Assembly: GCA_027019085.1 (NCBI GenBank)
Contig: JALUXG010000047.1
Coordinates: 1-37,744, forward strand
DNA length: 37,744 bases
From: Rhodanobacteraceae bacterium
GTDB taxonomy: Bacteria; Pseudomonadota; Gammaproteobacteria; Xanthomonadales; Rhodanobacteraceae
Direction of reading: 5' to 3'
Shown here: positions 18,593 through 27,257 of the stretch, piece after piece
Numbering within the stretch: position 1 is the first letter of the stretch
Layout of the letters: every line of letters begins with the position of its first letter
The notes under the pieces: model-generated
Databases searched by the model: none
What the model was told of the DNA's origin: nothing
What the model saw: the letters and a program-made list of their open reading frames with translations, nothing else
Translations under genes and position numbers: made by a program

Positions 18593-21304
18593 ATGGACCA
18601 GATGCAGGACATTCTCGACCAGGATCTCGACCCCACCGAGACCCGGGAATGGATCGACTCGCTAAGCGCGGTCATCAACGCCGACGGGCCGCAACGCGCC
18701 CATTTCCTGCTGGAGCGCATGGTCGATGCCACGCGCAGGTCCGGTGGGTACCTTCCGTTTGATCCGACAACCGAGTACGTCAACACCATTCCGGCACAGC
18801 TGGAGGCCAAGAGCCCGGGCGATGCCGCGCTGGAGTGGCGCATCCGTTCGATCATCCGCTGGAATGCCATGGCCATGGTGGTACGTGCCAACCGCAAGCC
18901 GGGCAGTCTTGGTGGCCATATCGCCAGTTTCGCTTCTTCGGCGACGCTATACGACGTCGGCTTCAATCATTTCTGGCGCACGCCCAGCGACGATCATCCG
19001 GGCGACCTGATCTGTTTCCAGGGCCATTCCAGCCCCGGCATCTATGCGCGTTCCTTCCTCGAGGGGCGCTTCAGCGAGGCGCAACTCGACCTTTTCCGCA
19101 TGGACGTGGCCGGCAAGGGCCAGGGCCTGTCTTCCTATCCCCACCCGTGGTTGATGCCCGAGTACTGGCAGGTGCCCACGGTGTCGATGGGCCTGGGTCC
19201 GATCCAGGCCATCTACCAGGCGCAGTTCTGGAAATACCTCGAGCACCGTGGCCTGATGCCGAAATCCGATCGCAAGATCTGGTGTTTCCTGGGCGATGGT
19301 GAAACCGACGAGCCCGAATCGCTCGGCGCGATATCACTGGCCGGGCGGGAAAAGCTCGACAACCTGGTGTTTGTCGTCAACTGCAACCTGCAGCGACTGG
19401 ACGGCCCGGTGCGCGGCAACGGCAAGATCATCCAGGAACTGGAAGGTGTGTTCCGCGGCGCCGGCTGGAATGTCATCAAGCTGATCTGGGGCAGTTACTG
19501 GGATCCCCTTCTGGCGCGCGACACCAACGGTGTGCTGCGCAAGCTGATGATGGAAACGCTCGACGGCGAGTACCAGGCCTGCAAGGCCTTTGGCGGTGCC
19601 TATACCCGCGAGCATTTCTTCGGCAAGTACCCCGAGACCCGGGCCATGGTGGCCAATCTCTCCGACGAGGACATCTGGCGGCTGAACCGTGGTGGACACG
19701 ATCCGCACAAGGTCTACGCTGCCTATCATGCAGCCGTGCACACCGAAGGCATGCCTACCGTGATCCTGGCCAAGACGGTCAAGGGCTACGGCATGGGCAT
19801 TGGCTCGGGCGAAGCGGAAAACCCGACCCACCAGCAAAAAAAGATGGACGGGGATGCGGTACGTCATTTCCGCGATCGCTTCAATATCCCGATTCCCGAC
19901 GAACAGCTCGATAAGGTGCCGTATTTCCACCCGGGCAAGGACTCGGATGAGGTGCAATACATGCTCGAGCGCCGCCGTGCGCTCGGTGGACCACTGCCGC
20001 AGCGACGCCGGAAGACGGACAAGGTGTTCAAGGCGCCGGGGCTGGATTTCTACAAGCAGATCACCAAGGGCAGCGGCGATCGCGAGATATCCACCACCAT
20101 GGCCCTGGTGCGTGGCATCAATCTGCTGTTGCGCGACAAGGCGATCGGCCCGCGCGTGGTGCCGATCGTGTCCGACGAGGCGCGCACCTTCGGCATGGAG
20201 GGGATGTTCCGGCAGATCGGCATCTACGCGCCGTTCGGTCAGAAGTACCGTCCGCAGGACGCCGACCAGTTGCTCTACTATCGCGAGGACATCAAGGGAC
20301 AGGTGCTGCAGGAAGGCATTTCCGAAGCCGGTGGCGTGAGTGCCTGGATGGCGGCGGCGACCAGCTATTCGATCAGCAACCAGCCGATGCTGCCGTTCTT
20401 CATCTACTACTCGATGTTCGGTTTCCAGCGCATCGGCGACCTTGCCTGGGCTGCCGGCGACATGCGTGCGCGCGGTTTCCTGATCGGCGGTACGGCCGGT
20501 CGGACCACGCTCAACGGCGAGGGGCTGCAGCACGAGGACGGACATTCGCACCTGCTGGCGGGAGCCATCCCCAACTGCAAGGCCTACGATCCGACGTTCT
20601 CGCACGAGGTGGCGATCATCCTCCAGGACGGCGTGCGCAGCATGCTGGCCGATCAGGAAGATGTGTACTACTACCTCACGGTCATGAACGAGAACTACAC
20701 TCACCCCGACATGCCGGAAGGCTGCGAGGACGGTGTGCTCAAGGGCATGTATCTGCTGCGCGAATCGGGAAAATCGGGCGGCAAGGGCAAAAGCTCGGTA
20801 CCGCGCGTGCAGTTGATGGGTTCGGGCACCATCCTGCGCGAAGTGATGGCCGCCGCCGAGTTGCTGAAGGACGATTTCGGCGTCGAGGCCGATATCTGGT
20901 CATGCACCAGTTTCAGCGAATTGCGTCGGGATGGATTCAATGCCGAACGTTGGAACCGCCTGCATCCGGAAGCAAAAAACCCGCGCAAAGCCTATGTCAC
21001 GGCCTGTCTGGAAGGCCGGCCGGGTCCGGTGGTTGCCGCCACCGATTACGTGCGCGAATTCGCCGACCAGATCCGTGCCTTCATGCCTGATGGCCGGCAT
21101 TACACCGTGCTCGGCACCGATGGTTTTGGCCGCAGCGACACCCGCGAGCATCTGCGCGCGTTCTTCGAGGTCGACCGTCACTGGATTGCCCATGCCGCCC
21201 TGTCCGCACTGGCGCGTGAAGGGGCCGTCAAGCCCGGGGACGTGGCGCGAGCCATCAAGCAGTACCGCCTGGATACGGGGAAGCCCGATCCGCTCACGGT
21301 CTGA
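18593..21304 (+). CDS. aceE: Pyruvate dehydrogenase E1 component
   Basis: AceE is the thiamine-diphosphate-dependent E1 that decarboxylates pyruvate and acetylates the lipoyl group of E2 (AceF, also in this window). The 903-residue product is the single-chain homodimeric form, near the usual 885-890 residues. The ThDP motif runs from GDGETDEPESLGAI to VVNCNLQRLDGPVRGNGK. The N-terminus holds GGHIASFASSATLYDVGFNHFW and the C-terminal region RHYTVLGTDGFGRSDTREHLR. ATG 18593 has GGAGGT at 18581-18586, six bases upstream, so the upstream extension to 18500 is rejected. It stands apart from aceF-lpdA by about 8 kb. A terminator-like hairpin lies just downstream. Confidence 0.97.
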   Translation: MDQMQDILDQDLDPTETREWIDSLSAVINADGPQRAHFLLERMVDATRRSGGYLPFDPTTEYVNTIPAQLEAKSPGDAALEWRIRSIIRWNAMAMVVRANRKPGSLGGHIASFASSATLYDVGFNHFWRTPSDDHPGDLICFQGHSSPGIYARSFLEGRFSEAQLDLFRMDVAGKGQGLSSYPHPWLMPEYWQVPTVSMGLGPIQAIYQAQFWKYLEHRGLMPKSDRKIWCFLGDGETDEPESLGAISLAGREKLDNLVFVVNCNLQRLDGPVRGNGKIIQELEGVFRGAGWNVIKLIWGSYWDPLLARDTNGVLRKLMMETLDGEYQACKAFGGAYTREHFFGKYPETRAMVANLSDEDIWRLNRGGHDPHKVYAAYHAAVHTEGMPTVILAKTVKGYGMGIGSGEAENPTHQQKKMDGDAVRHFRDRFNIPIPDEQLDKVPYFHPGKDSDEVQYMLERRRALGGPLPQRRRKTDKVFKAPGLDFYKQITKGSGDREISTTMALVRGINLLLRDKAIGPRVVPIVSDEARTFGMEGMFRQIGIYAPFGQKYRPQDADQLLYYREDIKGQVLQEGISEAGGVSAWMAAATSYSISNQPMLPFFIYYSMFGFQRIGDLAWAAGDMRARGFLIGGTAGRTTLNGEGLQHEDGHSHLLAGAIPNCKAYDPTFSHEVAIILQDGVRSMLADQEDVYYYLTVMNENYTHPDMPEGCEDGVLKGMYLLRESGKSGGKGKSSVPRVQLMGSGTILREVMAAAELLKDDFGVEADIWSCTSFSELRRDGFNAERWNRLHPEAKNPRKAYVTACLEGRPGPVVAATDYVREFADQIRAFMPDGRHYTVLGTDGFGRSDTREHLRAFFEVDRHWIAHAALSALAREGAVKPGDVARAIKQYRLDTGKPDPLTV

Positions 21305-21337
21305 AGGAAGCATGAGACTGGCTTGCCAGAGCGAAAA

Positions 21338-21364
21338 CTGCTGCCAGTGACTGGCGGCAGCTTT
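21338..21364 (+). terminator. Probable terminator of aceE
   Basis: CTGCTGCCAG (21338-21347) pairs with CTGGCGGCAG (21351-21360) around a TGA loop, with one G-T wobble, preceded by AAAA and followed by CTTTC. The stem is strong but the T run is short. It lies 33 bases after the aceE stop. Confidence 0.6.
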
Positions 21365-21572
21365 CGTAACGGTGCCGTTGCATGTAGGATTTGACCTACA
21401 CGAAGCGGCGCGCTGCACTGGCAGACGTGTCGTGGAGGGCAGGCGATACTGGAGCCGGTCTCTCGTTTCGGGCTTGGACAAGCCGACCGCAGGTCATACC
21501 CGCAGGACGCCGGGAAACGACGGGATCAAGCAAACCGGTGCGTCGGCGGCAAGGAGGCCCGCCGGCACGCCC

Positions 21573-21944
21573 ATGCTGGAGATCGAAACGTTGGCACGAC
21601 GTGTGATCTACGAGGTCCGGTACCACGAAGGTGGTTGGGCCATATTCCATCGTGGCGAAGCAGTTGCGAGATTCCAGCGTCGTGAACGTGCGACGCGGTT
21701 TGCCAACCTGATTGCCCAGCGCGAATTCCAGCGTAACGGCACCTCTTCTGCGGTACGTGTCGAGGAGGACGGGCTGATCGTGGACGTCATCCTGCACGGG
21801 GACAAGGATCCGACCGCCAACGCACTGGCCTGGATCCGTCATGTCAAGGCATTGCGCAATAATCGTGAAAAGCAGAAAGGCAGGGAATCGCAGGATGTTT
21901 CCGGACACGACTCCGACGACTCCGACGTGCTTCGCAGCGCCTGA
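21573..21944 (+). CDS. Small protein, DUF2188-like, function unknown
   Basis: The 123-residue product contains one compact region: VIYEVRYHEGGWAIFHRGEAVARF, then a helix-like ERATRFANLIAQREFQRNG, then AVRVEEDGLIVDVILHG. This beta-alpha-beta pattern, with a tryptophan in the first strand pair, resembles DUF2188-type proteins, though the match is by eye. The tail (about 85-123) is charged and ends in a Ser/Asp-rich segment, probably disordered. The frame is open from 21372, but ATG 21573 removes Arg-rich sequence that looks noncoding. AAGGAGG at 21551-21557 is 15 bases upstream, farther than usual, so the start is uncertain. It is convergent with the MFS gene. Confidence 0.55.
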   Translation: MLEIETLARRVIYEVRYHEGGWAIFHRGEAVARFQRRERATRFANLIAQREFQRNGTSSAVRVEEDGLIVDVILHGDKDPTANALAWIRHVKALRNNREKQKGRESQDVSGHDSDDSDVLRSA

Positions 21945-22011
21945 ATCCCGGCGTTGATTTTCCCGACCGTCTTCCGTTTCCGGGCTTCGCGTTGCCGTCG
22001 GGCGCACCCAG

Positions 22012-23277
22012 TCATGAGTCCGGAACGCCCGGATTGACACTGTTCCTGGCGTCTGTTTCAAGGCTCTGTCTTCGACGCAGGGCCGGGAACCACCACATCC
22101 ACAGTCCCACGACTGCCAGGGTGCCCAGGCCACCGATCAACGCCGAGCCGACGGCCCCGACCAGGGCTGCCAACACCCCCGATTCGAATTCGCCAAGTTG
22201 GTTGGACGTGTTGATGAAGATCGAGTTGACCGCGCTTACCCGGCCGCGCATGGCGTCGGGCGTGTCCAGCTGAACCAGTGCGCCACGGATGACCATGCTG
22301 ACCATGTCGAAGGCGCCCAGTGCGGCCAGCGAAGCCAGTGAAAGCCACAGGGTGGTGGACAGTGCGAACACCATCGTGCTCACGCCGAAGGCGGCCACCG
22401 AGGCGAACATGATCATGCCCACCCGCCGTTGCATGGCGTGGTGTGCCAGCCAGACCGACATCAGCAGCGCGCCGACCGCCGGTGCCGCACGCAACAGCCC
22501 GAGGCCCCACGGGCCGGTATGCAGGATGTCGCGGGCAAAGATCGGCAACAGCGCCGTGGCACCGCCCAGCAGGACGGCGAAAAGATCCAGCGAGATCACG
22601 CCGAACAGGGCCGGGCGTGCGCGAATGAAACGCACACCTGCTAACAGCGTGTTGAGGGTGGCCGGTACGCGGCGTGGCGGCCGGTGGTCGTAACGCAGTC
22701 GTGCCAGCAGCAGCAGGGACAGGAGGTACAGCAGCGCCGAGGCGCCATAGACCGTGTCAGCGCCGGCCACATACAGGAAACCGCCTGCCGCCGGGCCGAC
22801 GATCATCGCCACCTGGCCGGCGGATGCATTCATCGCCATGGCTCGCGGCAGGACGTGTTCGGGGACAAGTCCCGGCACCATGGCCTGGCGGGTCGGGAAT
22901 TCGAACGCCCTGGCCGTACCCACCACGAACAGCAGTGCGAGTATCTCCCACTCATGCAAGGCGCCTGCCCAGCTTCCCGCGGCCATCGCCGCTACCGCGC
23001 ATGTCTCGACGGTCTGGCAAATGACCACGATACGCCGTCGGTTGAACTGGTCGGCCAGGTGCCCGGCAGGCAGCGCGAACAGCAGCGAGGGCACGAACTG
23101 GACCAGGCCGACCAAGCCAAGATCGAGCGCACGGCCAGTCAGGGCATAGACCTGCCAGCCCACCGCGACCGACAGCATCTGGAAGCCGAAGCCCGAGGCA
23201 AGCCGGGCCCACCAGAAGCGGACAAAGGCTGGATAGCCGCGCAATGCGTTTCGGCCATGCACGATTGTGTGGGTCAT
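22012..23277 (-). CDS. MFS transporter, EntS-like
   Basis: This is a major facilitator superfamily protein of 421 residues with about 12 membrane segments. The opening FVRFWWARLASGFGFQMLSVAVGWQVYALTG and the LVQFVPSLLFALPAGHLADQFNRRRIVVICQ stretch (loop 2-3 motif in its GHLADQFNRR form) match the EntS/MFS_3 group. That group includes the enterobactin exporter and many uncharacterised drug-export-like proteins. No siderophore biosynthesis gene is in the window, so the substrate is unknown. The open frame extends to 23415, but ATG 23277 gives the usual N-terminus. The extra residues overlap the divergent dehydrogenase gene. Confidence 0.87.
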   Translation of the reverse strand: MTHTIVHGRNALRGYPAFVRFWWARLASGFGFQMLSVAVGWQVYALTGRALDLGLVGLVQFVPSLLFALPAGHLADQFNRRRIVVICQTVETCAVAAMAAGSWAGALHEWEILALLFVVGTARAFEFPTRQAMVPGLVPEHVLPRAMAMNASAGQVAMIVGPAAGGFLYVAGADTVYGASALLYLLSLLLLARLRYDHRPPRRVPATLNTLLAGVRFIRARPALFGVISLDLFAVLLGGATALLPIFARDILHTGPWGLGLLRAAPAVGALLMSVWLAHHAMQRRVGMIMFASVAAFGVSTMVFALSTTLWLSLASLAALGAFDMVSMVIRGALVQLDTPDAMRGRVSAVNSIFINTSNQLGEFESGVLAALVGAVGSALIGGLGTLAVVGLWMWWFPALRRRQSLETDARNSVNPGVPDS

Positions 23278-23285
23278 GTTCGATG

Positions 23286-23301
23286 TGGGCCGAAAAGCCC
23301 A
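23286..23301. promoter_or_regulatory. Inverted repeat between divergent genes, possible operator
   Basis: TGGGC (23286-23290) and GCCCA (23297-23301) form a short inverted repeat in the 76-base gap between the divergent MFS and alcohol dehydrogenase genes. A shared regulator could bind here. The repeat is short and could be chance. Confidence 0.18.
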
Positions 23302-23353
23302 TGGTAATCTGAAGTGCCAACTGCGCCAGATTGTCCCCCAAGGAGAATGCACC

Positions 23354-24427
23354 ATGCTCGAAACGCCTGCCTGGGCAGCGCCCGCCGCCGCACGTCCCCT
23401 TGCTCCGTATGCCATCGAGCGTCGCGAACCCCAAGCCCATGAAGTACTGATCGATATCCTCTATTGTGGCGTCTGTCATTCGGACCTGCATCAGATCCGC
23501 GATGAATGGGGCAAAGGCATTTTCCCGATGGTGCCCGGGCACGAGATCGTGGGCCAAGTCGCGCAAGTGGGCAGCGAAGTGCAACGCTGGCAGGTGGGCG
23601 ATACGGTGGGCGTGGGTTGTTTCGTCGATTCCTGCCGGCAGTGCGCCGCCTGTCGTAGCGGCGAGGAGCAGTTCTGCAGCGAGGGCATGAGTGTGACGTA
23701 CAACGGGTACGAGCGCACCGACGGCAAACTCGATCCGAAGCGTCCGACATTCGGCGGTTATTCCACCCGCATCACCGTGGACGAGAACTACGTGCTTCGC
23801 GTGCCCGAAGGCATCGCCCTGGAGCGCGCCGCGCCCTTGCTCTGCGCCGGCATCACGACCTACTCGCCGTTGCGCCGGCATGGTGTCAAGCAGGGCGACA
23901 GGGTGGCCGTGGTGGGCCTGGGCGGGCTGGGTCACATGGGCGTGAAACTGGCCAAGGCGATGGGCGCGCACGTGACGGTGCTGAGCCATTCGCCCGGCAA
24001 ACACGATGGCGCCATGGCGCTGGGTGCCGATGACTTCCTGGTAACCCGTGACGGCAAGGTGTTCGAAGAGCATGCCGGTCGCTTCGACTTCATTCTCGAT
24101 ACGGTGTCGGCCGACCATGACTACAACGCCTATCTTGGCCTGTTGCGTCTCGACGGCGTCATGGTCCTGGTCGGTATGCCCGGTGCCCAGCCGCTGCATG
24201 CGAGATCGTTGATCCTGCCGCGCCGCACACTTACCGGTTCCCTGATCGGTGGCATTGCCGAAACCCAGGAAATGCTCGATTTCTGCGCCGCTCACGCCGT
24301 GGCAGCCGATGTCGAGGTGATTCCCATCCAGGCCATCAACGAGGCCTACGAGCGCATGCTGCGCGGGGATGTGAAGTACCGGTTCGTGATCGATACAGCA
24401 AGCCTGCGCGATGATGGCCATGCCTGA
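23354..24427 (+). CDS. Zinc-dependent alcohol dehydrogenase/aldehyde reductase, YahK/cinnamyl-type
   Basis: This medium-chain dehydrogenase of 357 residues is of the cinnamyl-alcohol-dehydrogenase group, which usually reduces aldehydes with NADPH. Catalytic zinc ligands are C41 (GVCHSD) and the His in VPGHEIVGQV. The four structural zinc cysteines are in VDSCRQCAACRSGEEQFC. The nucleotide-binding motif is VVGLGGLGHMGVKLAKAMG. The sequence MSVTYNGYERTDGKLDPKRPTFGGYS is a hallmark of YahK-like members. The start at 23354 has AAGGAG at 23340-23345, eight bases upstream. It is divergent from the MFS gene, and the first lipoprotein gene starts 60 bases after its stop. Confidence 0.92.
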   Translation: MLETPAWAAPAAARPLAPYAIERREPQAHEVLIDILYCGVCHSDLHQIRDEWGKGIFPMVPGHEIVGQVAQVGSEVQRWQVGDTVGVGCFVDSCRQCAACRSGEEQFCSEGMSVTYNGYERTDGKLDPKRPTFGGYSTRITVDENYVLRVPEGIALERAAPLLCAGITTYSPLRRHGVKQGDRVAVVGLGGLGHMGVKLAKAMGAHVTVLSHSPGKHDGAMALGADDFLVTRDGKVFEEHAGRFDFILDTVSADHDYNAYLGLLRLDGVMVLVGMPGAQPLHARSLILPRRTLTGSLIGGIAETQEMLDFCAAHAVAADVEVIPIQAINEAYERMLRGDVKYRFVIDTASLRDDGHA

Positions 24428-24487
24428 GCCCCGGCGGGCTGGCCGCGGAAAGGGTTCAGGCCCCTGTCGAATTCGGGAGATGCCGAC

Positions 24488-24949
24488 ATGAAACTCAAAT
24501 CCTGGCTCATGGCCTTTACGCTGGTGCCACTTGCGGCCTGTGCATCGATGCCGACCCCGCAACAGCGCGCCGAACAGTCCAAGCGGGTGGAGGCTGCAGC
24601 CGGTGCACCCGTCAACCACATCAACCTGATCCAGCGCGGCTTCTACTCCTGGCATCCGGTCAACGACCACCAGATCGTGGCCTATCTCACCCCCACACGT
24701 GCGTACCTGATCGACCTGCCCTCCTGCCCCGGCCTGGAACATTCACCAGGAGTTGCGATCACCTCGCGCATGGGTCAGGTAAGCACCACTTTCGATGCGG
24801 TGACCCCCTCCCTGGTCGGCGTGCCCTGCCAGATCCAGAAGATCCGTCCGCTGGACATGAAGATGCTCAATGCGTCGGCTTCTGCATCTTCGCCGGAAAT
24901 CCGCGTCAAGCCGCGCCCCGTGCAGGAAGGCCCGCGCCACCCCGCCTGA
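24488..24949 (+). CDS. Lipoprotein, DUF6491-like
   Basis: The 153-residue product has a lipoprotein signal peptide: MKLKSWLMAFTLVPLAAC with the lipobox LAAC, so the lipidated residue is C18. The mature part has ISLNLIQRGFYSW-like content (HINLIQRGFYSWHPV), then AYLTPTRAYLIDLPSCPGL and CQIQKIRPLDMKML. This pattern of two separated cysteines ending in an I-x-P-x-D motif resembles the DUF6491 family common in Xanthomonadales. No function is known. A second lipoprotein gene 88 bases downstream shares a similar start to the mature protein (PTP-Q/E-QRA), suggesting a related or co-acting pair. Confidence 0.8.
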   Translation: MKLKSWLMAFTLVPLAACASMPTPQQRAEQSKRVEAAAGAPVNHINLIQRGFYSWHPVNDHQIVAYLTPTRAYLIDLPSCPGLEHSPGVAITSRMGQVSTTFDAVTPSLVGVPCQIQKIRPLDMKMLNASASASSPEIRVKPRPVQEGPRHPA

Positions 24950-25037
24950 ATATTTCCGGGCTGAAGACGCGTGCCGCACTCGATACACTGGGCACTGCAA
25001 CAGGCGCAGGGCTTGTTGCTTCTCTGGAGATGTCCCC

Positions 25038-25754
25038 ATGCATGGTGTGAACGTGACTCGTGCGGCCTTCGTGATCCTCGGCGTGAGCTTGCTGGCCGCC
25101 TGTTCCAACGGCCCCACGCCCGAGCAGCGTGCAGCGGCGCACAAGGCCGCGATGGCTGCCCAGGCCGGGCAGGACAAGGCCACGTTCGACAAGATGGTGG
25201 CCATGAAGAGTTATCAGCTGGCCTTGCCGCTGGGCGAGGAAATCGTGTCCAGATATCCGGGCACTCCGGCTGCAAAGGCGATCCAGGCGCAAATGCCCGA
25301 GCTGCGCAGCAAGGCGGCCGCACGGGCCAACACCCTGCGCCTTGAACGCCTGTGGGTCTATCAGGTGGCGCCCATGGCCGGTGGCACGCAGAGCACGGCG
25401 GCGATCAATGCCACCAGCCCGCCCGATGCGGGGGTGCGGCTGGTGCTTCGCCGGCATACCGCATGGGGCCTGAGCGTGTTCCTCTATGCCGATGGCACAC
25501 CGGGTTTCGATTGCCGCGGTACGTGTACCGTGCCGGCGACTTTCGACGGGCATCCGGTGGATTTGAAGGCCTACATGCCCAAGGGCGGGCGCCCGGCCCT
25601 GATGTTCCGTCACGAAAAGGCCTTCGTTGCAAAGCTGGAAAAGGCCTCGGTGCTTCACCTGAAAGTGCGCATGAAGGCCATGGGACTGCGTGACCTGGAA
25701 TTCGAGGTTGCCGGATTCGACCCAGCCAAATGGAAGAAGCTGAAGCAGAAATGA
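25038..25754 (+). CDS. Lipoprotein of unknown function
   Basis: The 238-residue product begins with a lipoprotein signal peptide ending in the lipobox LLAAC (lipidated cysteine near residue 22). The start of the mature part, SNGPTPEQRAAAHKAAMAAQAG, resembles that of the preceding lipoprotein. A helical stretch follows (about 45-95), with EEIVSRYPGTPAAKAIQAQMPEL like a single TPR-type or YfiO-like helix pair. The C-terminal part looks beta-rich, with two cysteines close together in FDCRGTCTVPATFDG. I do not recognise the family. ATG 25038 is preceded by GGAGA at 25026-25030. The gene is convergent with the ferritin-like gene. Confidence 0.78.
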   Translation: MHGVNVTRAAFVILGVSLLAACSNGPTPEQRAAAHKAAMAAQAGQDKATFDKMVAMKSYQLALPLGEEIVSRYPGTPAAKAIQAQMPELRSKAAARANTLRLERLWVYQVAPMAGGTQSTAAINATSPPDAGVRLVLRRHTAWGLSVFLYADGTPGFDCRGTCTVPATFDGHPVDLKAYMPKGGRPALMFRHEKAFVAKLEKASVLHLKVRMKAMGLRDLEFEVAGFDPAKWKKLKQK

Positions 25755-25781
25755 CCCGGCATGCAGACCGGGGCGGACCGG

Positions 25782-26603
25782 TCAGCGCAGCGCGAGGCGT
25801 TCGCTCAGGCGGGTCAGTGGCGTCTGCAGTCCGTGGTGAAGGCGCGGCGGCAGGCGCAGCGGCTTGAGCAGCATCTTCACGGCCATTTCGGCCGGAAGGT
25901 TGCGGCGCACCAGTGCATAGATGCGTTCGCATGCCTGCCTGAAGGTCTGCGGGTCGGCATTGTACTCGGGATGACGCCAGGCAAAGACATGGCGCAGGGC
26001 AATGTCGCCGTCCTCATTGCGAATTTCCCGCAACCGGCGCAGCAGGGCGCCCAGCACCCGCCAGCGACCGTTGTGCTCGCGGTCCTCGTAGGTCAGGAAG
26101 TACCGGTAGAAATGGCTGTAATGGCCGACCTCGTCGCGTTTGATGTTGCCGGTCAGTTCCTTCAGCACGGGTTCTTGCGTCAGTTCATGGATGGCGCGGT
26201 ACAGGCTGGCGGTGCCTGTTTCGACCACGCAGCGCGCTGCCATTTCCAGACCCCGGCGCGACTCGAGTTGTTCGGTCGTGCACACGGTGCGGTATTCGTC
26301 CATGAAATCGGCAAAGGCGCGATCCCAGTCGAATCCCGGCCAGGCATGGCACATGTAGGTGGCCAGTGCGCGTCCATGTTGCAGCTCTTCCGGTTCCCAG
26401 TGTTCGCGGAGCCAGGACTGGACTTCCTCGTCGCCCTGGTAGTGGGTCACGAGGTTGCGGGTATACAGATCCGAGCCGCTCTCGATGAACGAGGATGCGC
26501 AGATCAGGCACAGCAGATCCTCATCGGCACGCGCCTTGTCGGCATCGAACCGCGAAAAATCGATGTTCTCCAGTTGCCAGGATGGGGTGGCTGGCTGCGG
26601 CAT
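25782..26603 (-). CDS. Ferritin-like diiron protein, acyl-ACP-desaturase-like
   Basis: The 273-residue product has the ligand pattern of a diiron four-helix bundle. E41 (FIESGSDLYTRN) is followed by E73-x-x-H76 (PEELQHG), E128 (VVETGTASLYRA) and E158-x-x-H161 (RDEVGHYSHF). This E...ExxH...E...ExxH order is that of soluble acyl-ACP desaturases and related oxidases. Its actual substrate is unknown; desaturation, hydroxylation or a non-enzymatic role are possible. Start 26603 is preferred over 26672 because AAGGGAG (26613-26619, minus strand) lies nine bases upstream. The C-terminal 60 residues are basic. No ferredoxin or reductase gene is adjacent. Confidence 0.82.
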   Translation of the reverse strand: MPQPATPSWQLENIDFSRFDADKARADEDLLCLICASSFIESGSDLYTRNLVTHYQGDEEVQSWLREHWEPEELQHGRALATYMCHAWPGFDWDRAFADFMDEYRTVCTTEQLESRRGLEMAARCVVETGTASLYRAIHELTQEPVLKELTGNIKRDEVGHYSHFYRYFLTYEDREHNGRWRVLGALLRRLREIRNEDGDIALRHVFAWRHPEYNADPQTFRQACERIYALVRRNLPAEMAVKMLLKPLRLPPRLHHGLQTPLTRLSERLALR

Positions 26604-26726
26604 GACGGCGGACTCCCTTGCCGCGCCTCGCGTGCGCGAACGCTTCGGGTGCACGGCATGTGACCGTTCCATGACACAAGCATAACGAGGTCACGATCGA
26701 TTCGGCCAGTACCCGTTGCCTGCCGT

Positions 26727-27146
26727 TCAGGGAACGATGGTGACCGGCACGCGGGCGCGGGAAATCACCTCGCCGGAAACCGAGCCGAGCAACCAGCGAG
26801 CCAGGGCCCCGTGCGCGGAATGGCCGATCACGATGTGATCGATGGCAAACGCCTGCACCTGTGCCACCAGAACATCCCCGGGGTTGCCGTAGGCAAGGGC
26901 CACGTCGACCCGGTCGGCCATGTCACCGGATCCCGACCTGAGCGTGTCAAGCAGCTCACGTGCGCGGCGCGAGGAGGTATCGGTCATCATCAGTGCACAG
27001 GTCTCCGACCCGGCCTGTGCCGTGCGCAACACGGTGACGGCGCGCACGTGGCCATCATCATCGGCACCCGCCATCCGCAAGGCCAGCGCAAAGGCGCGCC
27101 GGGCGGATTCGGAACCGTCATAGCCGACCAGATAGCGGATGGACAT
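26727..27146 (-). CDS. Universal stress protein, UspA family
   Basis: This is a small cytoplasmic protein of 139 residues with the UspA fold. The first strand and ATP-binding aspartate are in RYLVGYDGSESARRAF. The C-terminus has the nucleotide-loop pattern IVIGHSAHGALARWLLGSVSGEVI, followed by VPVTIVP. The pattern is that of the ATP-binding subgroup, although the first glycines of the loop are less canonical (GHSAHG). The start at 27146 is chosen by homology; the in-frame ATG at 27167 is possible. The open frame continues far upstream to 27647, but that part is antisense to the next gene. The gene is divergent from the membrane-protein gene. Confidence 0.85.
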   Translation of the reverse strand: MSIRYLVGYDGSESARRAFALALRMAGADDDGHVRAVTVLRTAQAGSETCALMMTDTSSRRARELLDTLRSGSGDMADRVDVALAYGNPGDVLVAQVQAFAIDHIVIGHSAHGALARWLLGSVSGEVISRARVPVTIVP

Positions 27147-27257
27147 GATGCTGCTGTCGGCCTCCATGGTGCCGGGAGGACTATCTTGCCACGCAACTGT
27201 GCCGGCGAGGTACGCGAGCATGCCGATGGGGATGCATCCCGACCCGGGTGCTGTACC

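Noticed and set aside
22952-24742. Minus-strand frame of 596 codons
   Set aside because: It is antisense to the alcohol dehydrogenase and the first lipoprotein and overlaps the MFS gene in another frame. No domain is visible.
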